Source: Caulobacteraceae bacterium (GTDB lineage: Bacteria; Pseudomonadota; Alphaproteobacteria; Caulobacterales; Caulobacteraceae). Taken from it: a stretch of 64,000 nucleotides of DNA. The stretch spans positions 1-64,000 of the forward strand of contig JAIEQC010000049.1 of NCBI GenBank assembly GCA_019748055.1. The letters run 5' to 3'. A program made the translations under genes and the position numbers. Below, piece by piece: positions 50,014 to 59,450 of this stretch; position 1 is the stretch's first letter, and each line of letters starts with the position of its first letter. The notes below the pieces were generated by a model that saw nothing but the letters and a program-made list of their open reading frames with translations, was not told the origin of the DNA and did no database searches.

Positions 50014-50061
50014 AGGTCCGTCCTTTTCAGCAACGAACCCTTATGCCCGCATGACGCGGCG

Positions 50062-50403
50062 TCAGGTCAAGTCGGGATGCGCCCTGCGCAGCGCCGCCGA
50101 CGCCACCTTGCGCCACCGCGCCTTCAGCTCCGCCTCCAGCCATTCCCGATCGACCTCCGCGATCCGGATTAGGACATAGGAATAGCCGCGATAATGGTCC
50201 GTCAGGTGAAACGTGCCGGGCTCCATCTCCACCAGCATGTCGCGCCGCTCGAGCGACCCCACGTCCAGCGCCAGGCTGTCGTCCTCGGACCTCAGTCGGG
50301 TCAGGAACTTCCCGGCGATCCGCCAGCACGGCTGGCCGTATGCCGCGCTCCGCTCGGCGCCGGGCAGGGCCATGATCAGGGCGTCGATCTCCTCGGCCGT
50401 CAT
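50062..50403 (-). CDS. MmcQ/YjbR-family protein
   Basis: 'LIMALPGAERSAAYGQPCWRIAGKFLTRLR...TFHLTDHYRGYSYVLIRIAEVDREWLEAELKARWRKVA'. Confidence 0.8.
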   Translation of the reverse strand: MTAEEIDALIMALPGAERSAAYGQPCWRIAGKFLTRLRSEDDSLALDVGSLERRDMLVEMEPGTFHLTDHYRGYSYVLIRIAEVDREWLEAELKARWRKVASAALRRAHPDLT

Positions 50404-50418
50404 CCCGGTCTCCGGATG

Positions 50419-50452
50419 CGAAAAGGGCCGCTGCCCGTGCGGGAAGCGGCCC
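50419..50452 (-). terminator. Terminator downstream of exbD-like gene
   Basis: Minus strand GGGGCCGCTTCCCGCACGGGCAGCGGCCCTTTT. Confidence 0.75.
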
Positions 50453-50478
50453 CTGATCGGTCGGACGTGCGCCCGATC

Positions 50479-50922
<444 letters not shown>

Positions 50923-51044
50923 GTCGTGCCCCGGTGGGGCGTGCTGAAACTTCCGGACGGCTTTGGCCGACCCGGCGGCGCTTGTAAAGCGGTCTCGGGT
51001 CGCGAACGGTTCCGTGCCGCCGACTTACCCCCGCTAGGGGAAAA

Positions 51045-51662
51045 TCAGCCGCGCGCCAGGCGCAGGAACCGGTCCTTCAGGGCCGGGTCGTCCTTGAAGA
51101 CGCCAGTGAACCGCGTGGTGATGGTCGAAACGTGGCGGTGGTGCACGCCGCGCGTGGTCATGCACTGGTGCTCGGCGTCGATCAGGATGGCCGTGCCCCG
51201 GGGCGCCAGATGCGTCTCGATCGCCTCGGCGATCTGATTCGTCAGCACTTCCTGCGTCTGCAGCCGCTTGGAGAAGATCTCCACCACCCGCGCCAGCTTG
51301 GAGATGCCGACCACCTTTTCGTCCGGCATGTAGGCGACGTAGGCCTTGCCCAGGAACGGCGCCATGTGGTGCTCGCAGTGGCTCTCCACCTCGATCTCGC
51401 GCAGCAGGACCATGTCGTCATAGCCCTGCACGTCCTCGAACGTGCGGCTCAGCTCCTTGCCCGGATCGGCGTCATAGCCCTCGAACCATTCGGCATAGGC
51501 GTCGACCACGCGCTTGGGCGTGTCCTTCAGCCCCTCGCGGTCGGGATCGTCCCCGGCCCAGGCCAGCAGCGTCCGGACGGCCTTCAGGGCCTCCTCGCGG
51601 CTGGGGCGGGCGGGCGAGTCGTTGACGCTCACCAGAGCGGGGACGACGGGGCTTGAGCTCAT
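51045..51662 (-). CDS. folE: GTP cyclohydrolase I
   Basis: '[59 protein letters not shown]', '[10 protein letters not shown]'. Confidence 0.96.
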   Translation of the reverse strand: MSSSPVVPALVSVNDSPARPSREEALKAVRTLLAWAGDDPDREGLKDTPKRVVDAYAEWFEGYDADPGKELSRTFEDVQGYDDMVLLREIEVESHCEHHMAPFLGKAYVAYMPDEKVVGISKLARVVEIFSKRLQTQEVLTNQIAEAIETHLAPRGTAILIDAEHQCMTTRGVHHRHVSTITTRFTGVFKDDPALKDRFLRLARG

Positions 51663-51824
51663 GGATCTTTTCAGCGGCTTAGTGGCGCCGGGACGAAGGT
51701 CCCGGAAATGACGCGTGCCGCGCTCCCTCAAAAGGCGCCGTGCGCCCTATCGGCGATCGACGATGGACCGCTATATGGGCGACCCCCTCCGTCCCGCAAG
51801 AAAACCCACGATCGTCGCAACAAT

Positions 51825-53231
51825 ATGTCGCTGGTCCTCTACGACACCCTGCATCGCGAAAAGCGCGTCTTCGAACCGCGCGACCCGAACCGGGTGACAC
51901 TCTACGTCTGCGGCCCGACGGTCTATGACCACGCCCACATCGGCAACGCCCGCCCGCCGGTGGTGTTCGACGTCCTGGTGCGCCTGCTGCGCCGGACCTA
52001 CGGCGCCGACAAGGTGATCTACGCCCGCAACGTCACCGACGTGGACGACAAGATCAATCAGCGCGCCGCCGCCCTGGGCGTGCCGATCGGCGAGATCACG
52101 GCCAAGTACGCGGCCCACTATCTGGCCGACATGGCGCGCCTGAACGTCGCCCCGCCGGACCTCGCCCCCCACGTCACCGACCACATGGACGCGATCGTCC
52201 GCCAGATCGCCGCCATCGTCGACGCCGGCTGCGCCTATGCCGCCGAGGGCCACGTCCTGTTCGACGTCTCCAGCTATCCGAACTACGGCCGCCTGTCGGG
52301 CCGCAACCTCGACGACATGATCGCCGGCGCCCGCGTCGAGGTCGCGCCCTACAAGAAGAACGCCCACGATTTCGTCCTGTGGAAGCCCTCGAAGGAGGGG
52401 GAGCCGTCGTGGCCCAGTCCGTGGGGCGACGGCCGCCCCGGCTGGCACATCGAATGCTCCGCCATGATCGAGGAGAACCTCGGCCTGCCCATCGACATCC
52501 ACGGCGGCGGCATCGATCTGGTCTTCCCCCACCATGAGAACGAGATCGCCCAGGGCGTCTGCGCGCATGGCCACGCCCGCGGGCCCGAAGCGCACGGCGA
52601 GTATGCGAAATACTGGATGCACAACGGCTTCCTGACCGTGGACGCCGAGAAGATGTCCAAGTCGATCGGCAACGTCCTGCTGCTGCACGACCTGGTGCAG
52701 TCGATGCCGGGCGAGGTCGTGCGCTGGGCGTTGATCAGCGCCCACTACCGCCAGCCGCTCGACTGGAACCAGTCGCTGCTGGAACAATCGAAGAAGAACC
52801 TCGACCGCCTCTACGGCGCCCTGCATCGCGCAGCCGGGATCGAGGCGACCGAGGACGAGCCGCCCGTCGACTTCCTGAAGGCGATTCAGGATGACCTGAA
52901 CACCCCGGGGGCCATGGCGACCCTGTTCGCCCTGTCCAGCGAGATCGAACGCGGCATGACCTCCGGCGACCATGCCGCCGTCGCCGTCGCCAAGGGCCGG
53001 CTGGTCGCTGCCGCCGCTCTGCTGGGCGTGCTCCAGTCCGACCCCGCCGCCTGGCTTGAAGGCGACGTCGACGACGCCCTGCGCACCGAGGTCGAAGAGC
53101 TGCTTCAGGAACGCGCCGCCGCCCGCGCGGCGAAGGACTGGCCCGCCGCCGACCGCATCCGCGACCGCCTGAACGCCCTGAACGTCGTCGTCATGGACGG
53201 CCCCGACGGCGCGACCTGGCGCATGAAGTGA
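51825..53231 (+). CDS. cysS: Cysteinyl-tRNA synthetase
   Basis: 'VTLYVCGPTVYDHAHIGNARPPVVFDVLVRLLRRTYG', 'GWHIECSAMIEENLGLPIDIHGGGIDLVFPHHENEIAQ', 'KMSKSIGN'. Confidence 0.97.
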   Translation: MSLVLYDTLHREKRVFEPRDPNRVTLYVCGPTVYDHAHIGNARPPVVFDVLVRLLRRTYGADKVIYARNVTDVDDKINQRAAALGVPIGEITAKYAAHYLADMARLNVAPPDLAPHVTDHMDAIVRQIAAIVDAGCAYAAEGHVLFDVSSYPNYGRLSGRNLDDMIAGARVEVAPYKKNAHDFVLWKPSKEGEPSWPSPWGDGRPGWHIECSAMIEENLGLPIDIHGGGIDLVFPHHENEIAQGVCAHGHARGPEAHGEYAKYWMHNGFLTVDAEKMSKSIGNVLLLHDLVQSMPGEVVRWALISAHYRQPLDWNQSLLEQSKKNLDRLYGALHRAAGIEATEDEPPVDFLKAIQDDLNTPGAMATLFALSSEIERGMTSGDHAAVAVAKGRLVAAAALLGVLQSDPAAWLEGDVDDALRTEVEELLQERAAARAAKDWPAADRIRDRLNALNVVVMDGPDGATWRMK

Positions 53232-53236
53232 CGCGC

Positions 53237-53400
53237 CGTATCCTTCTCCTCTTTTGGGAGAAGGTGGCCCCGCGGAGCGGGGTCGGATGAGGGGTCAAGG
53301 CACGACGCCGAAGGCGTTGGGCCGAGGAGAGCGACGTCCTCGGTCGCATGCGACCTCGACCACCCCTCATCCGTCAGGCTTCGCCTGCCACCTTTTCCGA
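53237..53400. repeat. Composite intergenic palindromic repeat
   Basis: 'ggagaaggtgg...ggatgaggggt' at left is mirrored by 'acccctcatccg...ccaccttttcc' at right, with nested hairpins (ccccgcggagcgggg, caggcttcgcctg). Confidence 0.75.
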
Positions 53401-53673
53401 CAAGCGGAGCAAGAAGATGCGGCGGCCATCCGCGCGCAGTTGTGACGATCCCGTCCGTCTTTCCGGGCCTTTTCAACGCGTTGGATTTTTCTCGCCCCGA
53501 GTTTCCGACGTCGGTTTCGGGGTGATGCAGCATCTGGGAGTTCCGTCGCGGGGGAGGGCGCAAGGCCTTGCGAGCTTGTCGCGGCGGGAGCGGTTCGAGC
53601 GGGGGCCGACCGGGACGTGTCATCGTCACGGGAGGCCGGTGCTTCGGCCCGATCGTTCGACCCCGGTCCTCCT

Positions 53674-53713
53674 GCCCTCAAGCAGCGAGCGCCCGCGGCG
53701 CGAGCGTTAGGGC
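53674..53713 (+). repeat. 40-nt nested-hairpin element, copy 4
   Basis: GCCCT-CAAGCAGCGA-GCGCC-CGC-GGCGC-GAGCGTT-AGGGC; 14 nt before ATG 53728. Confidence 0.8.
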
Positions 53714-53727
53714 CACAAAGAAGCATC

Positions 53728-53904
53728 ATGGCGCGTCACGGGAAGGCGCGCGTCCGGGTCCGGGGTTCGCAAGTCTCCCGCCCGCCCGCCAGGTGCGCGT
53801 CCGTTAGTCGCGAAGCAGCGGCCCTATGCGGTGGTTCCGGCCACCTCGGACAGCTCCTGATCAGACGAGCCGCGCGGAGCGCTCTGCCTTCGTCGAAACG
53901 GTAA
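53728..53904 (+). CDS. Small hypothetical ORF downstream of hairpin copy 4
   Basis: MARHGKARVRVRGSQVSRPPARCASVSREAAALCGGSGHLGQLLIRRAARSALPSSKR; supported only by its position after the element. Confidence 0.3.
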   Translation: MARHGKARVRVRGSQVSRPPARCASVSREAAALCGGSGHLGQLLIRRAARSALPSSKR

Positions 53905-54099
53905 CAACACACACAGCATCCGGGCGAAGTCCCGGCGCTCCGCCCGCCCTCCCCAACTCCGCGTGAAAACGACGGAGGGCCTTAGCAATTGCGGGTTGAG
54001 TCAGACGCCGCCGATCGACATGACGAAAACGTAACCTGCGTCCTCGCGCACCCCCGCTAAGGTCCGCGCCGACGAACGATCCGCATTCGGAGCCCCTGC

Positions 54100-55743
54100 A
54101 TGACCTCCCGCCTTCTCGCCGGCGTCGCCGCCCTCAGCCTGCTGATCGGCGCGGCCTGCACCACCGCCCCGACGCCGGCCCCGCAGCCCGAGATCTCGGC
54201 CCAGCGCCTGTCCGACGGCATCCGGACCATCTCGGCCGACGAATATCAGGGCCGCTATCCGGGCACGGAAGGCGAGCGCATGACCCTGGCCTGGCTTCAG
54301 GCCCAGTACGAGGCCATGGGCCTGCAGCCCGGTGGGCCGAACGGCCAGTGGCTGCAGCGGGTGGAGCTGAAGCGCTACACACCCGACGGCGCGTCCGCCG
54401 CGTCCTTCGTGGGCCCCGACGGCCAGACCCGCGCGCTTGAGCCGGGCAAGGACATCCTGATCCGCGCCGCCACCAACGACGGCCGCGCGAACGTGCAGGG
54501 CGCTCCGGTGGTCTTCGCCGGCTACGGCATCGTCGCGCCCGAGCGCGGCTGGGACGACTACGGAAACATGGACCTGCGCGGCAAGGTCGTCATCGTCATG
54601 GCCGGAGAGCCGGACGGAGAGGTCTTCAACGGCGCCTACACGACCCATCACGCCTCCGGCGCGGCCAAGGCCGACCAGGCCTTCGCCCGCGGCGCCGTCG
54701 GCGTCATCACGATGAACCCCGTCTCCGCGACGGACGAGGCCTGGACCCGCGCCGGCCAGCAGAACGGCCGCACCCGCGGCTTCACCCCGGGCGCCGCGAA
54801 CGTCGAGTTCACCGGCTCCATCAACATGGACACCGCGCACGCGATGGTCACGGCCGCCGGCCTCGACCATTCCGCCTTCTCGAACTACGCCTCCGGCTCC
54901 TTCAAGGCGGTCGAACTGCGCGGCGTGAAGCTGAACGTCCAGGCGTCGGAGACCGTGACCACCCTGGTCACCCACAACCTGCTGGCCAAGATCGAGGGGA
55001 CCGAGCGTCCCGACGAGGTCATCGTCTATTCCGCCCACTGGGATCACGTCGGCGGCGAGGCCCAGCATCCCAATGCGGAGGGCGAGGACAAGATCTGGAA
55101 CGGCGCCTGGGACAACGCGTCGGGCACCGTCGGCGTCGTCGAGGTGGCCCGCGCCTTCGCCGCCGGGCCGCGCCCGGAACGCACCGTCGTCTTCGCCCAC
55201 ATGGCGGCCGAAGAGATGGGCCTGCTGGGCGCCTACGCCTATGTCGCCGATCCGGTCTATCCGCTGGAGACGACCGTCGCCGACCTCAACATCGACATGC
55301 TTCCCCTGTCGCCGCCGACCCGCGACGTGGCCATCTTCGGCAAGGGCCAGAACGACCTGGAGGATCGCCTCGGCGTCCTCGCCGCCGCCGAGGGGCGCTA
55401 CATCACGGACGATCGCCAGCCGGAGCAGGGCTTCTACTACCGCTCCGACCACTTCCCCTTCGCCCGCGCCGGCGTGCCGGCCCTGATGCCGTGGCATGGC
55501 GTCGACTGGGACGAGGGCGGCATCGCCGTCGGCCGGCCGGCCTGGGACGCCCGCTTCGAGGCCGACTATCACCAGCCGTCGGACGAATGGCGCCCCGACC
55601 TCGACTTCCGCTCGGCGGTCGAGAACCTGGAGCTGCTGTATCGCCTCGGCTTCGACCTCGCCAACTCCAACGACTGGCCGGGCTGGAAACCTTCGTCCGA
55701 GTTCGGGGCCGTCCGCGCCCGCACCGACGCGGCGCGCCAGTGA
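54100..55743 (+). CDS. M28-family metallopeptidase (PA domain plus peptidase domain)
   Basis: 'RPDEVIVYSAHWDHVGGEAQ', 'WDNASGTVGVVEVARAF', 'ERTVVFAHMAAEEMGLLGAYAYV', 'QGFYYRSDHFPFARAGVPALM'; signal peptide with lipobox-like 'LIGAAC'. Confidence 0.93.
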   Translation: MTSRLLAGVAALSLLIGAACTTAPTPAPQPEISAQRLSDGIRTISADEYQGRYPGTEGERMTLAWLQAQYEAMGLQPGGPNGQWLQRVELKRYTPDGASAASFVGPDGQTRALEPGKDILIRAATNDGRANVQGAPVVFAGYGIVAPERGWDDYGNMDLRGKVVIVMAGEPDGEVFNGAYTTHHASGAAKADQAFARGAVGVITMNPVSATDEAWTRAGQQNGRTRGFTPGAANVEFTGSINMDTAHAMVTAAGLDHSAFSNYASGSFKAVELRGVKLNVQASETVTTLVTHNLLAKIEGTERPDEVIVYSAHWDHVGGEAQHPNAEGEDKIWNGAWDNASGTVGVVEVARAFAAGPRPERTVVFAHMAAEEMGLLGAYAYVADPVYPLETTVADLNIDMLPLSPPTRDVAIFGKGQNDLEDRLGVLAAAEGRYITDDRQPEQGFYYRSDHFPFARAGVPALMPWHGVDWDEGGIAVGRPAWDARFEADYHQPSDEWRPDLDFRSAVENLELLYRLGFDLANSNDWPGWKPSSEFGAVRARTDAARQ

Positions 55744-55753
55744 ACCGCGGACG

Positions 55754-56143
55754 ATGAGCGTGACCCTGCGGCCCCTGACGGGCGACGGTTCGCCGCCGGT
55801 CCAGGGGTCCTATCCTCAAGCCGTCGAAGTCACCGGCGCGACCCGCTGGGTGTTCGTGTCGGGCCAGGTCCCCACGGCGCCCGACGGCTCTCTGGCTTCC
55901 GACTTCCGCGGTCAGTGCGAACAGGTCTGGGACAATCTGGAGACCCAACTCAGATCGGCCGGCATGACGCTGGACAATCTGGTGACGGTCACGACGTTCC
56001 TCGCCGACCGCGCTCACGCCCTCGAGAACCGCGCGGTTCGCCTCGAGCGACTGGAACACCGCCAGCCCGCCCTGACCGTCATCGTCACCGGCATCTTCGA
56101 CGAACGCTGGCGGGTCGAGATCGAGGCTGTGGCGGCCGCCTAG
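55754..56143 (+). CDS. RidA-family protein
   Basis: 'GSYPQAVEVTGATRWVFVSGQVPTAPDGSLASDFRGQCEQVWDNLETQLRSAGMTLDNLVTVTTFL'. Confidence 0.9.
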   Translation: MSVTLRPLTGDGSPPVQGSYPQAVEVTGATRWVFVSGQVPTAPDGSLASDFRGQCEQVWDNLETQLRSAGMTLDNLVTVTTFLADRAHALENRAVRLERLEHRQPALTVIVTGIFDERWRVEIEAVAAA

Positions 56144-57063
56144 AGCAGGGTCAGCAGGTCGCCCATCACGCTGTCCGTCGTCGGTTCCCGCCCTGCGCCC
56201 GGCCCGACGCAGGTGAAGGTCCGCCCGTCGGCGCAGGTGACCCGCAGCGCGTTCGCCTCCCCCGGCAGGTCGGCGAACAGCGGGTCATGCTCGACCTGCA
56301 CCAGGCGCACCGAAGCCGCGTCCGGCGCCGCCCGCGCCAGCTGCCTCACCGTTCCGCCGCCCGAAAAGGCCGCGGCCAAAGGCTGCACCACGCCCGGCTT
56401 CGGCCCCTGCGGCCCGAAGGCCTCCGCCGCCAGAATGGCCAGCTTCGCCGCCGCGTCGCGACCGGAAAGGTCCGTCGACGGATCGGCTTCCGCCAGCCCC
56501 AGCCGCTGTGCCTCCGCCACGGCCTCATAGAAAGCGACGCCTTGCGCCAACCGGTTCAGCAGGAAGTTCACCGTGCCGTTCAGCACCGCCTCGATCGCCA
56601 CGATGGGCGCGTGGGCCCGCGCCGCGCGCACCGTCTCGATCATCGGCGCCCCGCCGCCGACGCAGGCGGCTATGCCCAGACGCACGCCCGACCGATGCGC
56701 CTGACGCGCCAGCGGAAACAGATCCTCGACCACGGCCTGCTTATTCGCGCTGGCCACGTGCACGCCGCGCGACAACGCCGCCCGCGTCAGAGCCAGGCCC
56801 GTCGACGGGTCCGACAGGGCGTCCACCAGCACGTCCGGTTCCCGTGCCAGCAGCGCCGCCGGATCGGTCACCAGCAGGCGTGGATCGGGCGCCGGATCGC
56901 GCGGCTTGGCGGCGTCGCGCACCAGCACGCCCACGACCTCAAACCGCGCGTCCCCGCTCAGCCGCTTCAGCACGCCGCCGCCGACCACGCCGCATCCGGC
57001 CAGCGCCACCCGCAACTTCCGCGTCGCCGTCTCGGCCCGGCGCTCAAGCTCCAGAACGCCCAT
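56140..57063 (-). CDS. hom: Homoserine dehydrogenase
   Basis: 'RVALAGCGVVGGGVLKRLSG', 'VASANKQAVVEDLFPLARQAHRSGVRLGIAACVGGGAPMIETVR', 'EAVLNGTVNFLLNRL'. Confidence 0.92.
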   Translation of the reverse strand: MGVLELERRAETATRKLRVALAGCGVVGGGVLKRLSGDARFEVVGVLVRDAAKPRDPAPDPRLLVTDPAALLAREPDVLVDALSDPSTGLALTRAALSRGVHVASANKQAVVEDLFPLARQAHRSGVRLGIAACVGGGAPMIETVRAARAHAPIVAIEAVLNGTVNFLLNRLAQGVAFYEAVAEAQRLGLAEADPSTDLSGRDAAAKLAILAAEAFGPQGPKPGVVQPLAAAFSGGGTVRQLARAAPDAASVRLVQVEHDPLFADLPGEANALRVTCADGRTFTCVGPGAGREPTTDSVMGDLLTLL

Positions 57064-58238
57064 CACGCCGCCTCCGCCAACTTCAGCGCGGCCACGGACC
57101 GCAGCCCGCGCTCCAGATCGGCCCACAGGTCGTCCGGATGCTCCAGCCCGACCGACAGCCGGATCAGGCCGTCGCCGATCCCGGCCGTCCGTCGCGCCTC
57201 CGGCGTCATCGCCAGGTGGGTCATCAGCGCCGGATGGGCGATCAGGCTCTCCACCCCGCCCAGCGACTCCGCGAGGGTGAACACCCCCAGCGGCTCCACG
57301 AACGCTCGCACCGCCTCGATCCCGCCGTCCAGCTCCACGCTCAGCATGGAGCCGAAGCCTTTCTGCTGCCGCCCGGCCAGCGCATGCCCCGGATGGCTCT
57401 CCAGCCCGGGATGGTGAACCGCCTTCACCCCCGGCGCGCGCTCCAGCCGCCGGGCGATCTCCAGCGCGCTGGCCTGCTGCCGCTCAACCCGCACGAACAG
57501 GGTGCGCAGGCCCCGCAGCGTCAGCCAGGCGTCGAACGGCGCCCCCGTCACGCCCGTGGCGTTGGCCCACCAGGCCGTCTCGTCGTGGACCTCCGCGTCG
57601 GCGCTGATCACCGCGCCTCCCACGACGTCGGAATGGCCGTTCACGAACTTGGTGGTCGAGTGCACGACCACGTCGGCGCCCAGGGCGATCGGGGTCTGCA
57701 AGGCGGGCGACAGGAAGGTGTTGTCCACCACCGACCGCGCGCCGACCGCCCGGGCGCGGCTACAGACGTCCGCGACGTCCACGATCCTCATCAGCGGATT
57801 CGACGGCGTCTCGATCAGCACCAGCTTTGGTCGCAGCTCGAAGGCCCGGTCCAGCGCCTCCGCATCGCCCTGATCGACGAAAGCCACGTCGAAATGCCCC
57901 TTCCGCGCCCGCGCCGACAGCAGCCGGTGCGTGCCGCCGTACAGATCGTGCGGCGCGATCAGCAGGTCGCCGGGGTTCAGCGGGCTCAGCGCCAGATCCA
58001 GCGCCGCCATGCCGCTGGACGTCACCACGCAGCCGGCGCCCCCCTCCAGCTCCGCCAGGGCATCGGCCAGCAGATCGCGCGTCGGATTGCCGGAGCGGCT
58101 GTAATCATAGGTCCGCTTCCCCTCCAGGCCGTCGAAGCTGAAGTTGGCCGACAGGCAGATCGGCGGGATGACCGCGCCATGGGCCGCGTCGCGATCGACG
58201 CCGGCGCGCACGCAGGCGGTTTCGGGGGACTGGGTCAT
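57063..58238 (-). CDS. metB: Cys/Met-metabolism PLP enzyme (cystathionine gamma-synthase / O-acylhomoserine sulfhydrylase)
   Basis: 'YDYSRSGNPTRDLLADALAELEGGAGCVVTSSGMAALDLAL', 'VHSTTKFVNGHSDVVGGAV'. Confidence 0.9.
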   Translation of the reverse strand: MTQSPETACVRAGVDRDAAHGAVIPPICLSANFSFDGLEGKRTYDYSRSGNPTRDLLADALAELEGGAGCVVTSSGMAALDLALSPLNPGDLLIAPHDLYGGTHRLLSARARKGHFDVAFVDQGDAEALDRAFELRPKLVLIETPSNPLMRIVDVADVCSRARAVGARSVVDNTFLSPALQTPIALGADVVVHSTTKFVNGHSDVVGGAVISADAEVHDETAWWANATGVTGAPFDAWLTLRGLRTLFVRVERQQASALEIARRLERAPGVKAVHHPGLESHPGHALAGRQQKGFGSMLSVELDGGIEAVRAFVEPLGVFTLAESLGGVESLIAHPALMTHLAMTPEARRTAGIGDGLIRLSVGLEHPDDLWADLERGLRSVAALKLAEAA

Positions 58239-59191
58239 GCGGCGATCTCCGAACAGATGGGCAGGGGGAGGAGGGCGGTCCGAAGCGCGCGGCCGACCAC
58301 CTCGCGCTCCTTCAGGAAGGCGTCGTGGCCGAACACGCTGGGGGCCTCGACGAACCGGCACAGGTTGGCCGCGCGACCGGCCAGCTCGCGCAGGTCCTCG
58401 ATCGGCACCAGGCGGTCGTCGGTGAAGCCGACCACGGTCAGAGGGCACCGGATGCGCTCCGGGTGGACCGCATGCCGGTCCAGCGAGTCGGTCAGCACGA
58501 CTTGCCGGCGCGCGTCGGCGTTGGCCGCATGGGCCTCGCCCCGCGCGATCAGCCAGTCGCAGACCGCGTGCGGTGCGCCCACCCCCGCCGGCGCGGGCGC
58601 GCCGCCGAAGCGCAGCCCCAGCTCCTCGGTCGTGCGATAGGTCGTCATGGCCAGCTGCCGCGCCAGGCTCAGCGCCTCCGCCTCCCGTCCGCTCTCCAGC
58701 CCCAGCTCCAGGATGCGCCGCTGAACCCCGCGCCAGGCCGTCGCCGTGGGATGCGCCCGGTGCGGCGCCGAGATCGCCACCAGCCGCCCGATCCGCTCCG
58801 GGAACAGCTCGGCGAAGGCCAGCCCCACGCACCCGCCATAGGACGCGCCGACGAAGGCGTCGGCCACGTCTCGCCCCAGCGCGTCCAGCGCCGCCGCGAA
58901 CGCCCGCGCCTGATCCTGCGTGGTCACGGGCTGGTCCGGGCTCGCGCCGGCTGCGGGCGGCCAGTCGATCGCCAGCACCGCGAACCGGTCGGCGTCGATC
59001 GGCGCGCCGGGCCCGACGGCCCAGTCCCACCAGCCCCGGCGCTCGGCGTCGTTCGCCGGGGCTCGGTCTGCGGAGATGCCGCCCGCCACCACGACCAGCG
59101 GCCCGTCGGCGCGACCGGTCAGCCGGGCGCGCACGCTTCCGCCGCCGGGCAGGGCGACGTCGAAATCTCGGAAATCGGAAAGTCTCGCCAC
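58235..59191 (-). CDS. metX: Homoserine O-acyltransferase (MetX-like alpha/beta hydrolase), GTG start
   Basis: 'VVVAGGISADRAPANDAERRGWWDWAVGPGAPIDADRFAVLAIDW', 'FVGASYGGCVGLAFAELFPERIGRLVAISAPHRAHPTATAWR', 'GHDAFLKE'. Confidence 0.9.
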   Translation of the reverse strand: MARLSDFRDFDVALPGGGSVRARLTGRADGPLVVVAGGISADRAPANDAERRGWWDWAVGPGAPIDADRFAVLAIDWPPAAGASPDQPVTTQDQARAFAAALDALGRDVADAFVGASYGGCVGLAFAELFPERIGRLVAISAPHRAHPTATAWRGVQRRILELGLESGREAEALSLARQLAMTTYRTTEELGLRFGGAPAPAGVGAPHAVCDWLIARGEAHAANADARRQVVLTDSLDRHAVHPERIRCPLTVVGFTDDRLVPIEDLRELAGRAANLCRFVEAPSVFGHDAFLKEREVVGRALRTALLPLPICSEIAA

Positions 59192-59279
59192 GGTCTCGCA
59201 CGGTCCCGCTCATCGAGCACCCGTGCGGTCGAGGAGAACCCGTGAAGACGCCGGACCGCGCAGGGCGGCCGTCCCTTCA

Positions 59280-59397
59280 CTCATCTCTCGCGGACTGAAG
59301 AAAGTCCCCGCAGGAGTTGGCACCGTGTCGGACCTGGGTGGGTCCGGTCGGTTGCCCCGGCGTCAAAGGGCCTATCCCTCAGCCGGTCTTGATGAGT
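59280..59397 (-). ncRNA. SAM riboswitch (SAM-I/S-box class)
   Basis: Minus strand: CTCATCAAGACCGGCTGAGGGATAGGCCCTTTGACGCCGGGGCAACCGACCGGACC...GGTCCGACACGGTGCCAACTCCTGCGGGGACTTTCTTCAGTCCGCGAGAGATGAG; P1 closes CTCATC/GATGAG; S-box cores 'GAGGGA', 'GCCCT..TGACGCCGGGGCAACC', 'GGTGCCAACTCCTGCGG'. Confidence 0.92.
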
Positions 59398-59450
59398 GCC
59401 CTTACGCTGACGGACGAGGCCGGGGGCCGTCAAGCCCCCGGCTGAAAGTT

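Noticed and set aside
57063-59213. 716-aa ORF combining MetB with an upstream region
   Set aside because: The upstream part is an out-of-frame overlap of metX; MetB starts at 58238.
59405-59450. gccgggggccgtcaagcccccggc hairpin as a rho-independent terminator
   Set aside because: Strong stem but no adjacent T-run on either strand; may be an RNA 3' end but not callable as a terminator.
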